From assembly GCF_030440515.1 (NCBI RefSeq), contig NZ_CP076543.1, forward strand, positions 4,245,501 through 4,309,500: a stretch of 64,000 bases of DNA, read 5' to 3'. Under the pieces are notes generated by a model. It worked only from the letters and a program-made list of their open reading frames with translations. It was not told the DNA's origin and made no database searches. This stretch comes from Streptomyces xanthophaeus (GTDB lineage: Bacteria; Actinomycetota; Actinomycetes; Streptomycetales; Streptomycetaceae). Both the position numbers and the translations under genes were made by a program. Below, piece by piece: positions 31,588-39,626 of this stretch (the stretch's first letter is position 1; the number at the start of each line of letters is the position of its first letter).

Positions 31588-33678
31588 ATGCTGCATCGAG
31601 GTATCAAATTCGCCCACGCCGTCGTGCTGGCGTTCTCCGCGACCCTCTCCTTCCTGTTCCTCCGGAGCCTCGATGAGGACTGGGCCCTCGGACACTCGGC
31701 CGTCGTCTGGGTGACGGACTCCGACGGCGCGGCCAGCGGCTCGCAGGTCGCCGGCGTGATCGCCGAATTCGCCGCGAAGAACCACGCGACGATCGCGCGC
31801 GAGGTCCCCGACCTCAAGGATCCGTCCAACCGCCGCCATCTCTACCTCGCACCGGGCGGCCCGCACTCCGACTGGCTGCGGGACGGCTATCCCGCGTTCA
31901 GCCGCGGCTACCACACCGACGTGCACCCCGTCGCCGAGCTGGGGCAGCGCGATCCGCGCGGTTTCTACTACGTCTTCGGACCGGACACGGCCGCCGCCTC
32001 GCTGACCCGGACCCTCTCCGACCTCGGCCTGGTCGCCTCCGTCAACCAGCCCTTCTCCCTTGCGCAGCTGACCACCGTCTACGCGGACAGTGCGCTGTAC
32101 CGCTCGTTCTTCGTGGTCGCGCTCGCCGTCGTGACGATGACCGGCGCGAGCGTCCTGCTCAACGCCAAGGCCTACGGAGTGCAGCGCCTCCAGGGGAAGT
32201 CGTTCGGGCAGATCCTGTGGCGAGACATGCGGCAACTCGGGGCGTTCTGGGCCATCGCCTGCGCCGCGGTGTCCACCGCGACGCTGCTGCTCCTCGGCCT
32301 CTACAACGGGCTGGCCTGGATAGGCCAGTTCGCCTCGATCGCCCTGGGCTGCACTCTCGCCCTGAGCCTCATCGCCCTCGTCACCCACTCCGCGATGCTC
32401 TGGCTGACGTTCCAGACCGACGTACTGCGTGCCCTCAAGGGCGAGCTGCCCGCGCGCGCCGCGTCGGTGAGCGCCTATCTCGTACGGATACCCGCGCTCC
32501 TGCTCGCCCTCAGCATCGCGACAGCCGTCGTGCTGGGCGCCCAGGACGTCCTGGCCCGCCAGGAGAGCCGCGAGGCGTACGCGAAGATCGGCGACGCCAC
32601 GTCGATCCGCTTCAACGGCAGCCTGGCGAGCGACACCGCACTGCGCAGCCTGGACGAGAACGTGGGCCCCTGGCTGCGCCAGGCCGACCGGGACGGCCAG
32701 ATCATCGTGGCCGGACACCGGGACCTCCGGCTCTCGGCGGGCATACCGGGCCTGACCAAGGGCGACCTGCTGGTCGTCAACGAGTCCTTCCTCGCCGAGC
32801 AGCCCGTCCTCGACCCGGCGGGGCGAAGGATCGAACCGACCGCCGCGGCCCCCGACCAGATCAGGCTCCTGGTCCCCGAGGCCCTCGCACAGCACACCGG
32901 ACGCCTGAAGGAGCTCACCCCGACCTGGCTGAGCCCGAGCGACCCGGGCAAGATCGCTCCCGCCCAGGTGAAGACCCTGCCGTCGAAGGACGGCCAGCGC
33001 GTCTTCACCTACAACCCGCGAGGCAAGTCGCACGCCGCGGACAACCCCGGAGCGGACGATTCCCTGGTGACGGACCCCGTCATCATCGTGTTCCCCAACG
33101 GCGCGCCCTTCCTGAGCGACAAGGGCTACACGAGCTACGCCTCGCAGCGGAGCATCGTCTTCCACAACCCGGACGACGTCACGGACGGCGTCCAGAAGCG
33201 GCACCTCGAGTCGTACGTCACCGCCATGACTCCCGTGGGGCAGGACGCCGCGCTGGAGCTGCGCAAGGTGGTCGGGGACTTCCGGCTCCAGCTGTTCAAC
33301 CTGGCCGTGGCTGTGGCGGTGCTCCTCATCACCGGAGTCGGCGTCTGCATCGTCCACTCGCGCAAGAACGCGCAGGCGATCTTCGCCCGCCACATCAGCG
33401 GCTGGACCTTCACGGCCACCCACCGTCCCGTCCTGCTGGTCGAAGGAGTCCTCGCCGTCCTGCTCGCCGGATGGGTGCCCTTCCAGGTGTGGCAGCAGAA
33501 CCAGGACGCCGCCCGGTACGAGGCCCTCGGCATCCCCGCCCCCCGCCCGACCGCCGAATTCACCGGGCTCGACCTCGGTGTCACCGGTGTGCTCGTCGCC
33601 GTCGAGGTCGCGGCCGTGCTCGTGGCCCTCGTCGTCTTCCACCGCCGGATCGTCAAGGAAGGGGCGACCGAGTCGTGA
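31588..33678 (+). CDS. Lactococcin-972-associated integral membrane protein (DUF1430-like)
   Basis: A 696-residue membrane protein with an N-terminal helix (about residues 8-25), a long extracellular domain, a cluster of four or five helices (about 170-325), a second extracellular domain (about 330-565) and C-terminal helices, ending near a basic tail. This FtsX/MacB-like layout matches the bacteriocin-associated membrane protein always found with Lcn972-type precursors, taken to act in immunity or export with the ABC ATPase. ATG 31588 has only a weak ribosome site. The ATPase gene follows after 28 bases. Confidence 0.82.
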   Translation: MLHRGIKFAHAVVLAFSATLSFLFLRSLDEDWALGHSAVVWVTDSDGAASGSQVAGVIAEFAAKNHATIAREVPDLKDPSNRRHLYLAPGGPHSDWLRDGYPAFSRGYHTDVHPVAELGQRDPRGFYYVFGPDTAAASLTRTLSDLGLVASVNQPFSLAQLTTVYADSALYRSFFVVALAVVTMTGASVLLNAKAYGVQRLQGKSFGQILWRDMRQLGAFWAIACAAVSTATLLLLGLYNGLAWIGQFASIALGCTLALSLIALVTHSAMLWLTFQTDVLRALKGELPARAASVSAYLVRIPALLLALSIATAVVLGAQDVLARQESREAYAKIGDATSIRFNGSLASDTALRSLDENVGPWLRQADRDGQIIVAGHRDLRLSAGIPGLTKGDLLVVNESFLAEQPVLDPAGRRIEPTAAAPDQIRLLVPEALAQHTGRLKELTPTWLSPSDPGKIAPAQVKTLPSKDGQRVFTYNPRGKSHAADNPGADDSLVTDPVIIVFPNGAPFLSDKGYTSYASQRSIVFHNPDDVTDGVQKRHLESYVTAMTPVGQDAALELRKVVGDFRLQLFNLAVAVAVLLITGVGVCIVHSRKNAQAIFARHISGWTFTATHRPVLLVEGVLAVLLAGWVPFQVWQQNQDAARYEALGIPAPRPTAEFTGLDLGVTGVLVAVEVAAVLVALVVFHRRIVKEGATES

Positions 33679-33706
33679 CCCCCCACCTTTCAGCAGGAGC
33701 TTCCAC

Positions 33707-34375
33707 ATGATCGAGATCGAGAGCCTGTCCAAGTCCTTTGGCCCGCGAACCCTCTGGTCCGATCTCTCCTTCACCGTGGAGCGCCGCCAGATGCTGGCGC
33801 TCACGGGCCCGAGCGGTTCCGGCAAGTCGACGCTGCTCAACTGCCTCGGCCTGCTCGACGCACCGAGCTCCGGGGCGATCCGGCACGAGGGCCGCGACAT
33901 CACCGGCTTCGGCCCGCGCGCCACGCGGCACTACCGGCGTGACGTGCTCGGGTACCTCTTCCAGAACTACGCGCTGATCGAGAACGCGAGCGTCGCGGCC
34001 AACCTGGAGGTCGCCATGAAGCCGCGCAGAGCCAGGAAGGGCGCTCCGACCGTCGCCGAGGCCCTGGAGCGTGTCGGGCTGGCCGGACGTGAGAAGGAAC
34101 AGGTCCACCGGCTCAGCGGCGGCGAGCAGCAGCGCGTCGCACTCGCCCGCCTCATCGTCAAGCAGCCCGCCCTCGTCCTCGCCGACGAACCGACGGGCGC
34201 CCTCGACCACGACAACACCTCCATGGTCGTCGAGATCCTCCGCACGATGTGCGAAGAGGGCTGCGCCGTCGTCATCGCCACCCACGACGACGCGGTCCGC
34301 GACCGCTGCGACGTGGTCCTGACCGTCGGCGACGCCACACACCCCGTACCCGTGAAAGAAAGGCAGCTCTCATGA
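33707..34375 (+). CDS. ABC transporter ATP-binding protein of the bacteriocin locus
   Basis: A 222-residue MacB/LolD-type ATPase. Walker A is GPSGSGKST (about residues 35-43), the Q-loop is in LFQNYAL, the signature is LSGGEQQR, and Walker B is LVLADEPTGALD. It is the expected partner of the Lcn972-associated membrane protein. ATG 33707 follows an AGGAG ribosome site at 33694-33698. Its stop overlaps the start of a 41-residue peptide gene by four bases (ATGA), showing that the small gene belongs to the operon. Confidence 0.92.
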   Translation: MIEIESLSKSFGPRTLWSDLSFTVERRQMLALTGPSGSGKSTLLNCLGLLDAPSSGAIRHEGRDITGFGPRATRHYRRDVLGYLFQNYALIENASVAANLEVAMKPRRARKGAPTVAEALERVGLAGREKEQVHRLSGGEQQRVALARLIVKQPALVLADEPTGALDHDNTSMVVEILRTMCEEGCAVVIATHDDAVRDRCDVVLTVGDATHPVPVKERQLS

Positions 34376-34497
34376 ACGCCCGCCTCGTCCGCCGTTCCGT
34401 GATCGGCGTCGTGCTCCTCGCCGGCATCGTCGTGCTGGCCGTCTACGGCACGCACGCCGGCACCATCCTCGGCCGGATCGGGCTCCGGATCTTCTGA
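34372..34497 (+). CDS. Small membrane peptide, last gene of the bacteriocin operon
   Basis: A 41-residue peptide: basic N-terminus (MNARLVRRSV), one strongly hydrophobic helix (about residues 10-25, IGVVLLAGIVVLAVYG) and a short tail ending GLRIF. The start is supported by AAAGAAAGGCAG upstream and by the ATGA overlap with the ABC ATPase. A very strong terminator follows 20 bases later. No family recognised. A role as an immunity peptide or a small transporter subunit is inferred from position only. Confidence 0.75.
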   Translation: MNARLVRRSVIGVVLLAGIVVLAVYGTHAGTILGRIGLRIF

Positions 34498-34517
34498 CGC
34501 TCCGCCTTCCTCCCCTT

Positions 34518-34560
34518 CGCCGAAGCAGGCCCGGGTCGCCGACCCGGGCCTGCTTCGGCG
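34518..34560 (+). terminator. Terminator of the bacteriocin operon
   Basis: A perfect 20-bp stem (34518-34537 and 34541-34560) closed by a 3-base loop, the strongest hairpin in the window. Confidence 0.92.
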
Positions 34561-34839
34561 TTCACGCCGGCTATGGCGCAAGGCGGGTGCAGGGATTCCC
34601 GGCTTGCCGGTCGGTCGGCTCCATGCTGAAGCAAATATGCAGGTCAGGGTGGGTTTGGAGGCAGGTTTTCCGGTGACTCCGGGGACGGCGGCCGGGGGTT
34701 CGAGGCACTTTGTTGGGCCGTCCGAGTGGTGTTTGTCGGAAGATCGGCGCGGGTCGTGGGGACGGTGCGGTTGCGGCCACATCATGACGAATGTATTCAG
34801 ATCCGCCCGTCCGAACATCGTGAATCGAGGCACTCCGTC

Positions 34840-35301
34840 ATGACTCACCGCAGCATCATCACGTCGATCTGGACCTCCGTCCTCGCCGCCCTGGCGGCCA
34901 TCCTCTCCGGCTTCGGTCTCGCGGCGAAGTCGGCCTCGGCCGTCGCCTCCGTCCCCGCCCCCGCCGCTGAGGGCACCGCGGCCACCGCCGTGCGCCGGCC
35001 GGCCGTCGCGGCCCGGCGGACCTGGCGGGCGATGATGCGGGGAGGTTCGCTGCCGCCGACGATCAAGCAGCGGATCCACGCCGAGGCGCACGGCAAGACC
35101 CCTTCCGTACGACGTTCCACCACCGCCGCGGCCATGGGTGCCGGTGCCGGAACTGCCTCCCGGACGCTGACCTCGGCCGCAGCACCCGCCGCAGGACACG
35201 CCGCGGTACCTGCCGCCGCCATCGCGGCGCCCGCCGCGGGATCCGCAGCACCCGCGGTCGCCACCGGCGGCGCCCGGGACGCGCTCGCGCTCGCCGCGTA
35301 G
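34840..35301 (+). CDS. Small Ala-rich exported or membrane-tethered protein, unknown function
   Basis: A 153-residue protein. The N-terminal hydrophobic stretch (about residues 8-35, TSVLAALAAILSGFGLAAKS) looks like a signal or anchor. A basic middle (RRTWRAMMRGGSLPPTIKQR) and a low-complexity Ala/Pro C-terminus follow. It may be the DUF6344 type seen in Streptomyces, which I cannot confirm. ATG 34840 has a GAGG ribosome site. The open frame on the opposite strand across the same DNA lacks a credible start and is treated as a shadow. Confidence 0.6.
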   Translation: MTHRSIITSIWTSVLAALAAILSGFGLAAKSASAVASVPAPAAEGTAATAVRRPAVAARRTWRAMMRGGSLPPTIKQRIHAEAHGKTPSVRRSTTAAAMGAGAGTASRTLTSAAAPAAGHAAVPAAAIAAPAAGSAAPAVATGGARDALALAA

Positions 35302-35981
35302 CCCCCGTAGACCGAAATGCCGTAGGTCCCGTACATGCAGTCCACGGGAGCGCAGGGCAGCCGCAGGGTCCGGCTCGCAGGCGTACACGCCGCCGCCGGG
35401 CAGGAGCAAGGACGAGAACAGCGGCGAAAGAAGCTGTCAGGGCAGTCGTCAGGACGGTCGTAGGGACGGTCGTAAGAGCAGCAGTACGAGGACCAGCAGG
35501 AACGAGACCAGCAGCAGGCCCGTCAACAGGCGCTGGAGCCCGGTCGGTCGTGACCGCGGATCGCGCTACGAGGGTGCCCCCAGGGCGGGGCACGGATGGA
35601 TCACCCCGGCTTGCGCCGGGGCGCGCAGGGGGCGTGAAGCTTGGCATTGCAGGGCCGCAGGCCCGGGAGACGGTGGGGTTCCCGGACGGCGCGGCCTTTT
35701 CGGCATGTCCGGGACAGGTGGTTGGGCGGAACGCTTCATCCCTTGTGTGGCGTGGGGTTCAGCTGTTCCCAGGGTGCTGACCTGGGGCTTCGGGGGCGCG
35801 AATGAGGTTTATCCGATGTTGGTCATACTTGCGGGGGAATCGGTGACTCCGGGGTGGTTCGCCGGGGATTCGGTGGGCAACTCTGGTCTCGCGACGTCGT
35901 CACCACACGGAACGAACGACCGAGGCGGTCGGCCAACTGCCTTGGACCAAGTCCCACTTCGGTTTTCTGGAGGATAAAGAC
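35302..35981. other. Long intergenic region
   Basis: 680 bases with no convincing gene. There is a short direct repeat GGACGGTCGTA around 35450-35475, Leu-rich but startless minus-strand frames near 35400-35550, and the motif CGGTGACTCCGGGG at 35841-35854, which also occurs at 34671-34684 upstream of the previous gene. The final 130 bases must hold the leader of the 35982 gene, whose ribosome site GGAGG is at 35969-35973. Confidence 0.5.
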
Positions 35982-36293
35982 ATGGCAAGCATCCGTACCG
36001 CCCGCGTCATCGCCGCCGTCGCCGCGCTCCCCCTCGCCGTCGCTCTCTTCGGCGGGGTGGCGTCGGCCGACAACGGCTCCTTCGCGAACGACGGATCGAA
36101 TGCGAGCGCCGCCGGCATCATCGGCAGCGGCGTGGGCGGCGACAACAACGGCAACTCGTCCACGTCGCAGCAGGTGGCCACCGGTTCCGGCGCATCCAAC
36201 CAGAACAACACCGCTCAGGTGAACGGCTCGGCCCTCACCGCGATCGACCAGTCCAATGCGACCGTCGCGGTCAACTTCTACCCCTGGTGGTAG
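35982..36293 (+). CDS. Small secreted Asn/Gly/Ser-rich protein
   Basis: A 103-residue precursor. The signal peptide ends at VASA (about residue 29), leaving a mature chain of about 74 residues that has no Cys, is rich in Asn, Gly, Ser and Gln (GDNNGNSSTSQQVATGSGAS), and ends in the aromatic tail YPWW. Composition and exported state recall self-assembling surface proteins such as chaplins or curlins, but it lacks the chaplin motif. A GGAGG ribosome site and terminator frame it as a single-gene unit. Function unknown. Confidence 0.8.
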   Translation: MASIRTARVIAAVAALPLAVALFGGVASADNGSFANDGSNASAAGIIGSGVGGDNNGNSSTSQQVATGSGASNQNNTAQVNGSALTAIDQSNATVAVNFYPWW

Positions 36294-36321
36294 CCGCGGC
36301 CTGAGCCGCTCCGATTCCTGA

Positions 36322-36369
36322 GGGCGCCCGTGCGACCGGACCGGCTGGGGTCCGGTAGCGCGGGCGCCC
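36322..36369 (+). terminator. Terminator after the Asn-rich secreted protein
   Basis: Arms 36322-36342 and 36349-36369 form a 21-position stem with two imperfect pairs and a 6-base loop. Confidence 0.82.
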
Positions 36370-36388
36370 TCGCGCATGTCCCCCGACC

Positions 36389-36425
36389 TTGACATCGCGG
36401 GTGAATCTGACGGACAGTCAGGTTC
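36389..36425 (+). promoter_or_regulatory. Promoter/operator candidate of the igr-like operon
   Basis: TTGACA at 36389-36394 is a good -35 box. An inverted repeat, GAATCTGAC (36403-36411) and GTCAGGTTC (36417-36425) with a 5-base spacer and one arm mismatch, overlaps the expected promoter. Such a dyad fits a TetR-type repressor, but no regulator gene is adjacent. Confidence 0.45.
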
Positions 36426-36457
36426 CCTCGATGATGTGATGCCGGGAGGCCAGCGCC

Positions 36458-37609
36458 GTGCACCTCGCTCCGACCGAAGGCCAGTTGCGGCTCCGCGCCG
36501 AACTGCGTGCGTACTTCAAGGACCTGCTGCCGGACGGCCTCCCCGATGACCCGGCCCGTCAGCGTGAACTCCTGCGCCGGATAGGCGCCGACGGGCTCCT
36601 CGGCCTCGGCTGGCCCGTCGAGTACGGCGGCCAGGGCCGCGGCGCCGACGAGCAGTTCGTCTTCTTCGACGAGGCCTACCGGGCCGGTGCCCCCGTCTCC
36701 ATGGTCACGCTGAACACCGTGGGACCGACCCTGATGAAGTACGGGACCGACGAGCAGAAGGACTATTTCCTCCCCCGGATCCTCGCGGGCGACACCGTCT
36801 TCGCCATCGGCTACTCCGAACCCGAGGCCGGAACCGACCTCGCCGCCCTGCGCACGCGCGCGGTCCGCGACGGATCGGACTGGCTGATCGACGGGCAGAA
36901 GATCTTCACCTCCAACGCCCAGAACGCGGACTGGATCTGGCTCGCCTGCCGCACGGACCCCGCGGCCCCCAAGCACAAGGGCATCTCGATCATCCTGGTG
37001 CCCACCGACACCCCGGGCTTCTCCTGGACCCCCATCGACACCGTCGGCGGGCTCACCACCACGGCCACGTACTACGACTCCGTCCGCGTGCCCGCCGGCC
37101 ATCTCGTCGGCCCCGAGCACGGCGGCTGGGGTCTGATCACCAACCAGCTCAACCACGAGCGCGTCGCTCTCGCCGCCATCGGCATGCAGGCCGAGGACTT
37201 CTACGCGTACGCGCTCGACCACGCCCGCGCCCCCGACCGGGTCACCGGCGAGCGGCCCGCCGACCTGCCCTGGGTGCAGTCCCGGCTCGCCGAGGCGCAC
37301 GCACGCCTGGCCGCCGTACGCCTCCTCAACTGGCGTCTCGTCCAGGACGTGGGCAGCGGCGCCCTGGCACCAGGTGACGCCAGCGGGGTGAAGTTCCTCG
37401 GCACCGAGTCCACCGTCGAGGTGTACCGGATGTGCCAGGAAGTGGTGGGCGAGGAGGCGCTGATCCGCGGGCCCGAGGCCGTCGCGGGCGGCGAGCTCGA
37501 ACGGATGAACCGGGCCGCGCAGATCAACACGTTCGGCGGCGGGGTCAGCGAGGTCCAGCGGGAGATCGTCGCCATGATGCGGCTCGGCATGAAGGGGAGG
37601 AAGCGATGA
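36458..37609 (+). CDS. Acyl-CoA dehydrogenase (FadE29/ChsE2-like)
   Basis: A 383-residue flavoprotein of the acyl-CoA dehydrogenase fold with FAD/substrate motif GYSEPEAGTDLAAL and C-terminal helices (INTFGGGVSEVQREIVA). First gene of a five-gene coupled operon whose order and sizes match the mycobacterial igr set (fadE28/29, ChsH2, ChsH1, ltp2). In that pathway two such proteins form a heteromeric enzyme that desaturates the three-carbon sterol side-chain CoA ester. GTG 36458 follows GGGAGG at 36444-36449. Confidence 0.88.
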   Translation: MHLAPTEGQLRLRAELRAYFKDLLPDGLPDDPARQRELLRRIGADGLLGLGWPVEYGGQGRGADEQFVFFDEAYRAGAPVSMVTLNTVGPTLMKYGTDEQKDYFLPRILAGDTVFAIGYSEPEAGTDLAALRTRAVRDGSDWLIDGQKIFTSNAQNADWIWLACRTDPAAPKHKGISIILVPTDTPGFSWTPIDTVGGLTTTATYYDSVRVPAGHLVGPEHGGWGLITNQLNHERVALAAIGMQAEDFYAYALDHARAPDRVTGERPADLPWVQSRLAEAHARLAAVRLLNWRLVQDVGSGALAPGDASGVKFLGTESTVEVYRMCQEVVGEEALIRGPEAVAGGELERMNRAAQINTFGGGVSEVQREIVAMMRLGMKGRKR

Positions 37610-38568
37610 CGGCGGACGCGGACGTGGACGACGCGACAGTGGCCGAGGCCGAGGAGGCAGCCCGCTTCCATACCCTGCTGGCGGCCTTCGAGGGACAGCC
37701 GGCGGCCACCGCGGGCCGGGGCAAGGACGTCGTCAACGAGCCGATGATCCGCCACTGGTGCGAGGCGATGGGCGATGCCAACCCTGCCTACACCGGCCCG
37801 GACGCCATCGCGCCGCCCACCATGCTCCAGGCCTGGACCATGGGCGGTCTCTCCGGCCACGCGGACCGCTCCTCCGCCTACGACGAGCTCCTCACGCTCC
37901 TCGACGGCGCCGGCTTCACCTCCGTGGTCGCCACCGACTGCGAGCAGGAGTACCACCGCCCCCTGCGCCCGGGCGTCGCGATCACCTTCGACGCCGTCAT
38001 CGAGACCGTGTCGCCCCGCAAGACGACCAAGCTGGGCACCGGCCACTTCGTGACCACCCGCATGGACGTGCAGGCGGACGGGGAGCTCGCCGGCACCCAC
38101 CGCTTCCGCATCCTGAAGTACGCACCCGCCGCCGGTCCGGTGAAGCGGCCCCCGGCACAGCGGCCCCCGGCACAGCGCCCCCGCCCGGTGATCAACCGCG
38201 ACAACCAGGGTTTCTGGGACGGCGTGCGCGACCACAAGCTGCTGATCCAGCGGTGCACCTCCTGCACCGCCCTCCGCTTCCCGTGGCTCCCCGGCTGCAA
38301 CGCCTGCGCGAGCCCCGACTGGGACACGGTCGAGGCTTCCGGCGCCGGCACGGTGTTCAGCTACGTCGTCATGCACCACCCACCTTTCCCGGCCTTCGAC
38401 CCGCCCTACGCCGTCGCACTCGTCGAGCTCGCCGAAGGAGTCCGGATGATCAGCAACATCACCGGCGTGCCCTACGACAAGGTGCGCATCGGCCTCCCTG
38501 TCCAGCTGGAGTTCCTGCGCGTCGACGCCGGCCTCGAACTCCCCGTCTTCCGCGGGAGCGAGGGCTGA
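37606..38568 (+). CDS. MaoC-like/DUF35 two-domain protein (ChsH2-like)
   Basis: A 320-residue fusion. The N-terminal hot-dog domain (about residues 20-170; HWCEAMGDANPAY, APPTMLQAW) matches the MaoC-like half of a heteromeric enoyl-CoA hydratase. After a repetitive Pro/Arg linker (KRPPAQRPPAQRPRP), the C-terminal DUF35 domain has a four-Cys zinc ribbon (CTSCTALRFPWLPGCNAC) and an OB-fold. In the sterol pathway this protein hydrates the side chain with ChsH1 and hands it to the Ltp2 aldolase. ATGA overlap with the upstream gene. Confidence 0.88.
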   Translation: MTADADVDDATVAEAEEAARFHTLLAAFEGQPAATAGRGKDVVNEPMIRHWCEAMGDANPAYTGPDAIAPPTMLQAWTMGGLSGHADRSSAYDELLTLLDGAGFTSVVATDCEQEYHRPLRPGVAITFDAVIETVSPRKTTKLGTGHFVTTRMDVQADGELAGTHRFRILKYAPAAGPVKRPPAQRPPAQRPRPVINRDNQGFWDGVRDHKLLIQRCTSCTALRFPWLPGCNACASPDWDTVEASGAGTVFSYVVMHHPPFPAFDPPYAVALVELAEGVRMISNITGVPYDKVRIGLPVQLEFLRVDAGLELPVFRGSEG

Positions 38569-39626
38569 TGGACTTCCACCCCACCGAGGAGCAGGCCGCC
38601 GCGGCCGGACTCGCCGCCCGGATCCTGTCCGATCTCGCCACCCACGAGCGGCTCGCCGAAGCCGGCACCGGCAGCGACGCCGAACTGTGGAAGGCCCTCA
38701 CGACGGCCGGACTGACCGCTGCGGTCGAGGAGGTCGGCCTGCTCGGGCTGGTCCTGCTCCTGGAGGAACAGGGCCGCACCACCGCGCAGGTCCCGTACGC
38801 CGCCACCTGCGTGTACGGGATCCTCCCCGTGGCCACACACGGCAGCCCCGAGCAGCGCGCCCGCCTGCTGCCCGCCCTCGGCACGGGTGAGGCGGTGGCC
38901 ACGGGGGCGTTCCCGGCGCGCGGCCGGATCACTGCCGAGGACGGCCGGCTCACCGGGACCGCCCCCGCCGTGCCGTGGCTGCGCGATGCCACGCACGTAC
39001 TGGTCCCGGACGCGGACCGGGCGCTGTGGCTCGTACGGACCGATGCGCCCGGTGTGCGGACCTCCCCGGTGGAGACCACCGCCCCCTGGTCGGCGGGCCG
39101 GCTGACCCTGGCCGCGGCCGGGGGAGAACGCCTCGGCTCCGAAGGCGCGTACGAGGACACGCTCGCCGCCGCCCGCACCGCCTTCGCCGGGCTCCAGGCG
39201 GGCGTCTGTGCGGGTTCTCTCGCCCGCGCGGTGGAATACACCTCCACCCGGGAGCAGTTCGGCAGACCGCTCTCCACCAACCAGGGGGTCATGCTGCGCG
39301 CGGCCGACGCGTACATGGACACCGAGGCGATCCGGGTCACCACGTACGAGGCGGCCTGGCGCATCGACCAGGGTCTTCCGGCACACGAGCACGCGCTGAC
39401 GGCCGCCTGGTGGGCCTCGGAGGCGGGCAAGCGGGTCGTGCACGCGGGCCAGCACCTGCACGGCGGTATGGGCGCCGACCTGGACCACCCCGTCCACCGG
39501 CACTTCCTGTGGGGACGCCAACTGGACGCCTACCTGGGCTGCGGCAGCGAGCTGCTGGCCGAGCTGGGGGCCTCGATCGCGGCGTCCCCCGCATTCGCTT
39601 CGAGGGCCGAGGGAGAGCAGGCATGA
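38568..39626 (+). CDS. Acyl-CoA dehydrogenase (FadE28/ChsE1-like)
   Basis: A 352-residue acyl-CoA dehydrogenase-like subunit, shorter and more divergent than its partner at 36458. The canonical middle-domain motif is weak, while the C-terminal helical domain is clear (YTSTREQFGRPLSTNQGV, HLHGGMGADLDHPVHR). It probably forms the heteromeric dehydrogenase with the first gene. ATG 38568 shares one base with the upstream TGA. Confidence 0.85.
   Translation: MDFHPTEEQAAAAGLAARILSDLATHERLAEAGTGSDAELWKALTTAGLTAAVEEVGLLGLVLLLEEQGRTTAQVPYAATCVYGILPVATHGSPEQRARLLPALGTGEAVATGAFPARGRITAEDGRLTGTAPAVPWLRDATHVLVPDADRALWLVRTDAPGVRTSPVETTAPWSAGRLTLAAAGGERLGSEGAYEDTLAAARTAFAGLQAGVCAGSLARAVEYTSTREQFGRPLSTNQGVMLRAADAYMDTEAIRVTTYEAAWRIDQGLPAHEHALTAAWWASEAGKRVVHAGQHLHGGMGADLDHPVHRHFLWGRQLDAYLGCGSELLAELGASIAASPAFASRAEGEQA

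Noticed and set aside
34845-35345. Minus-strand 166-residue frame opposite the small Ala-rich protein gene
   Set aside because: Low-complexity shadow of the + strand gene; no ribosome site and no domain features.
35400-35560. Leu-rich minus-strand frame in the long gap before the Asn-rich protein gene (LLTGLLLVSFLLVLVLLLL)
   Set aside because: It looks like a membrane peptide, but there is no ATG/GTG start or ribosome site after the upstream stop codon; kept as intergenic.
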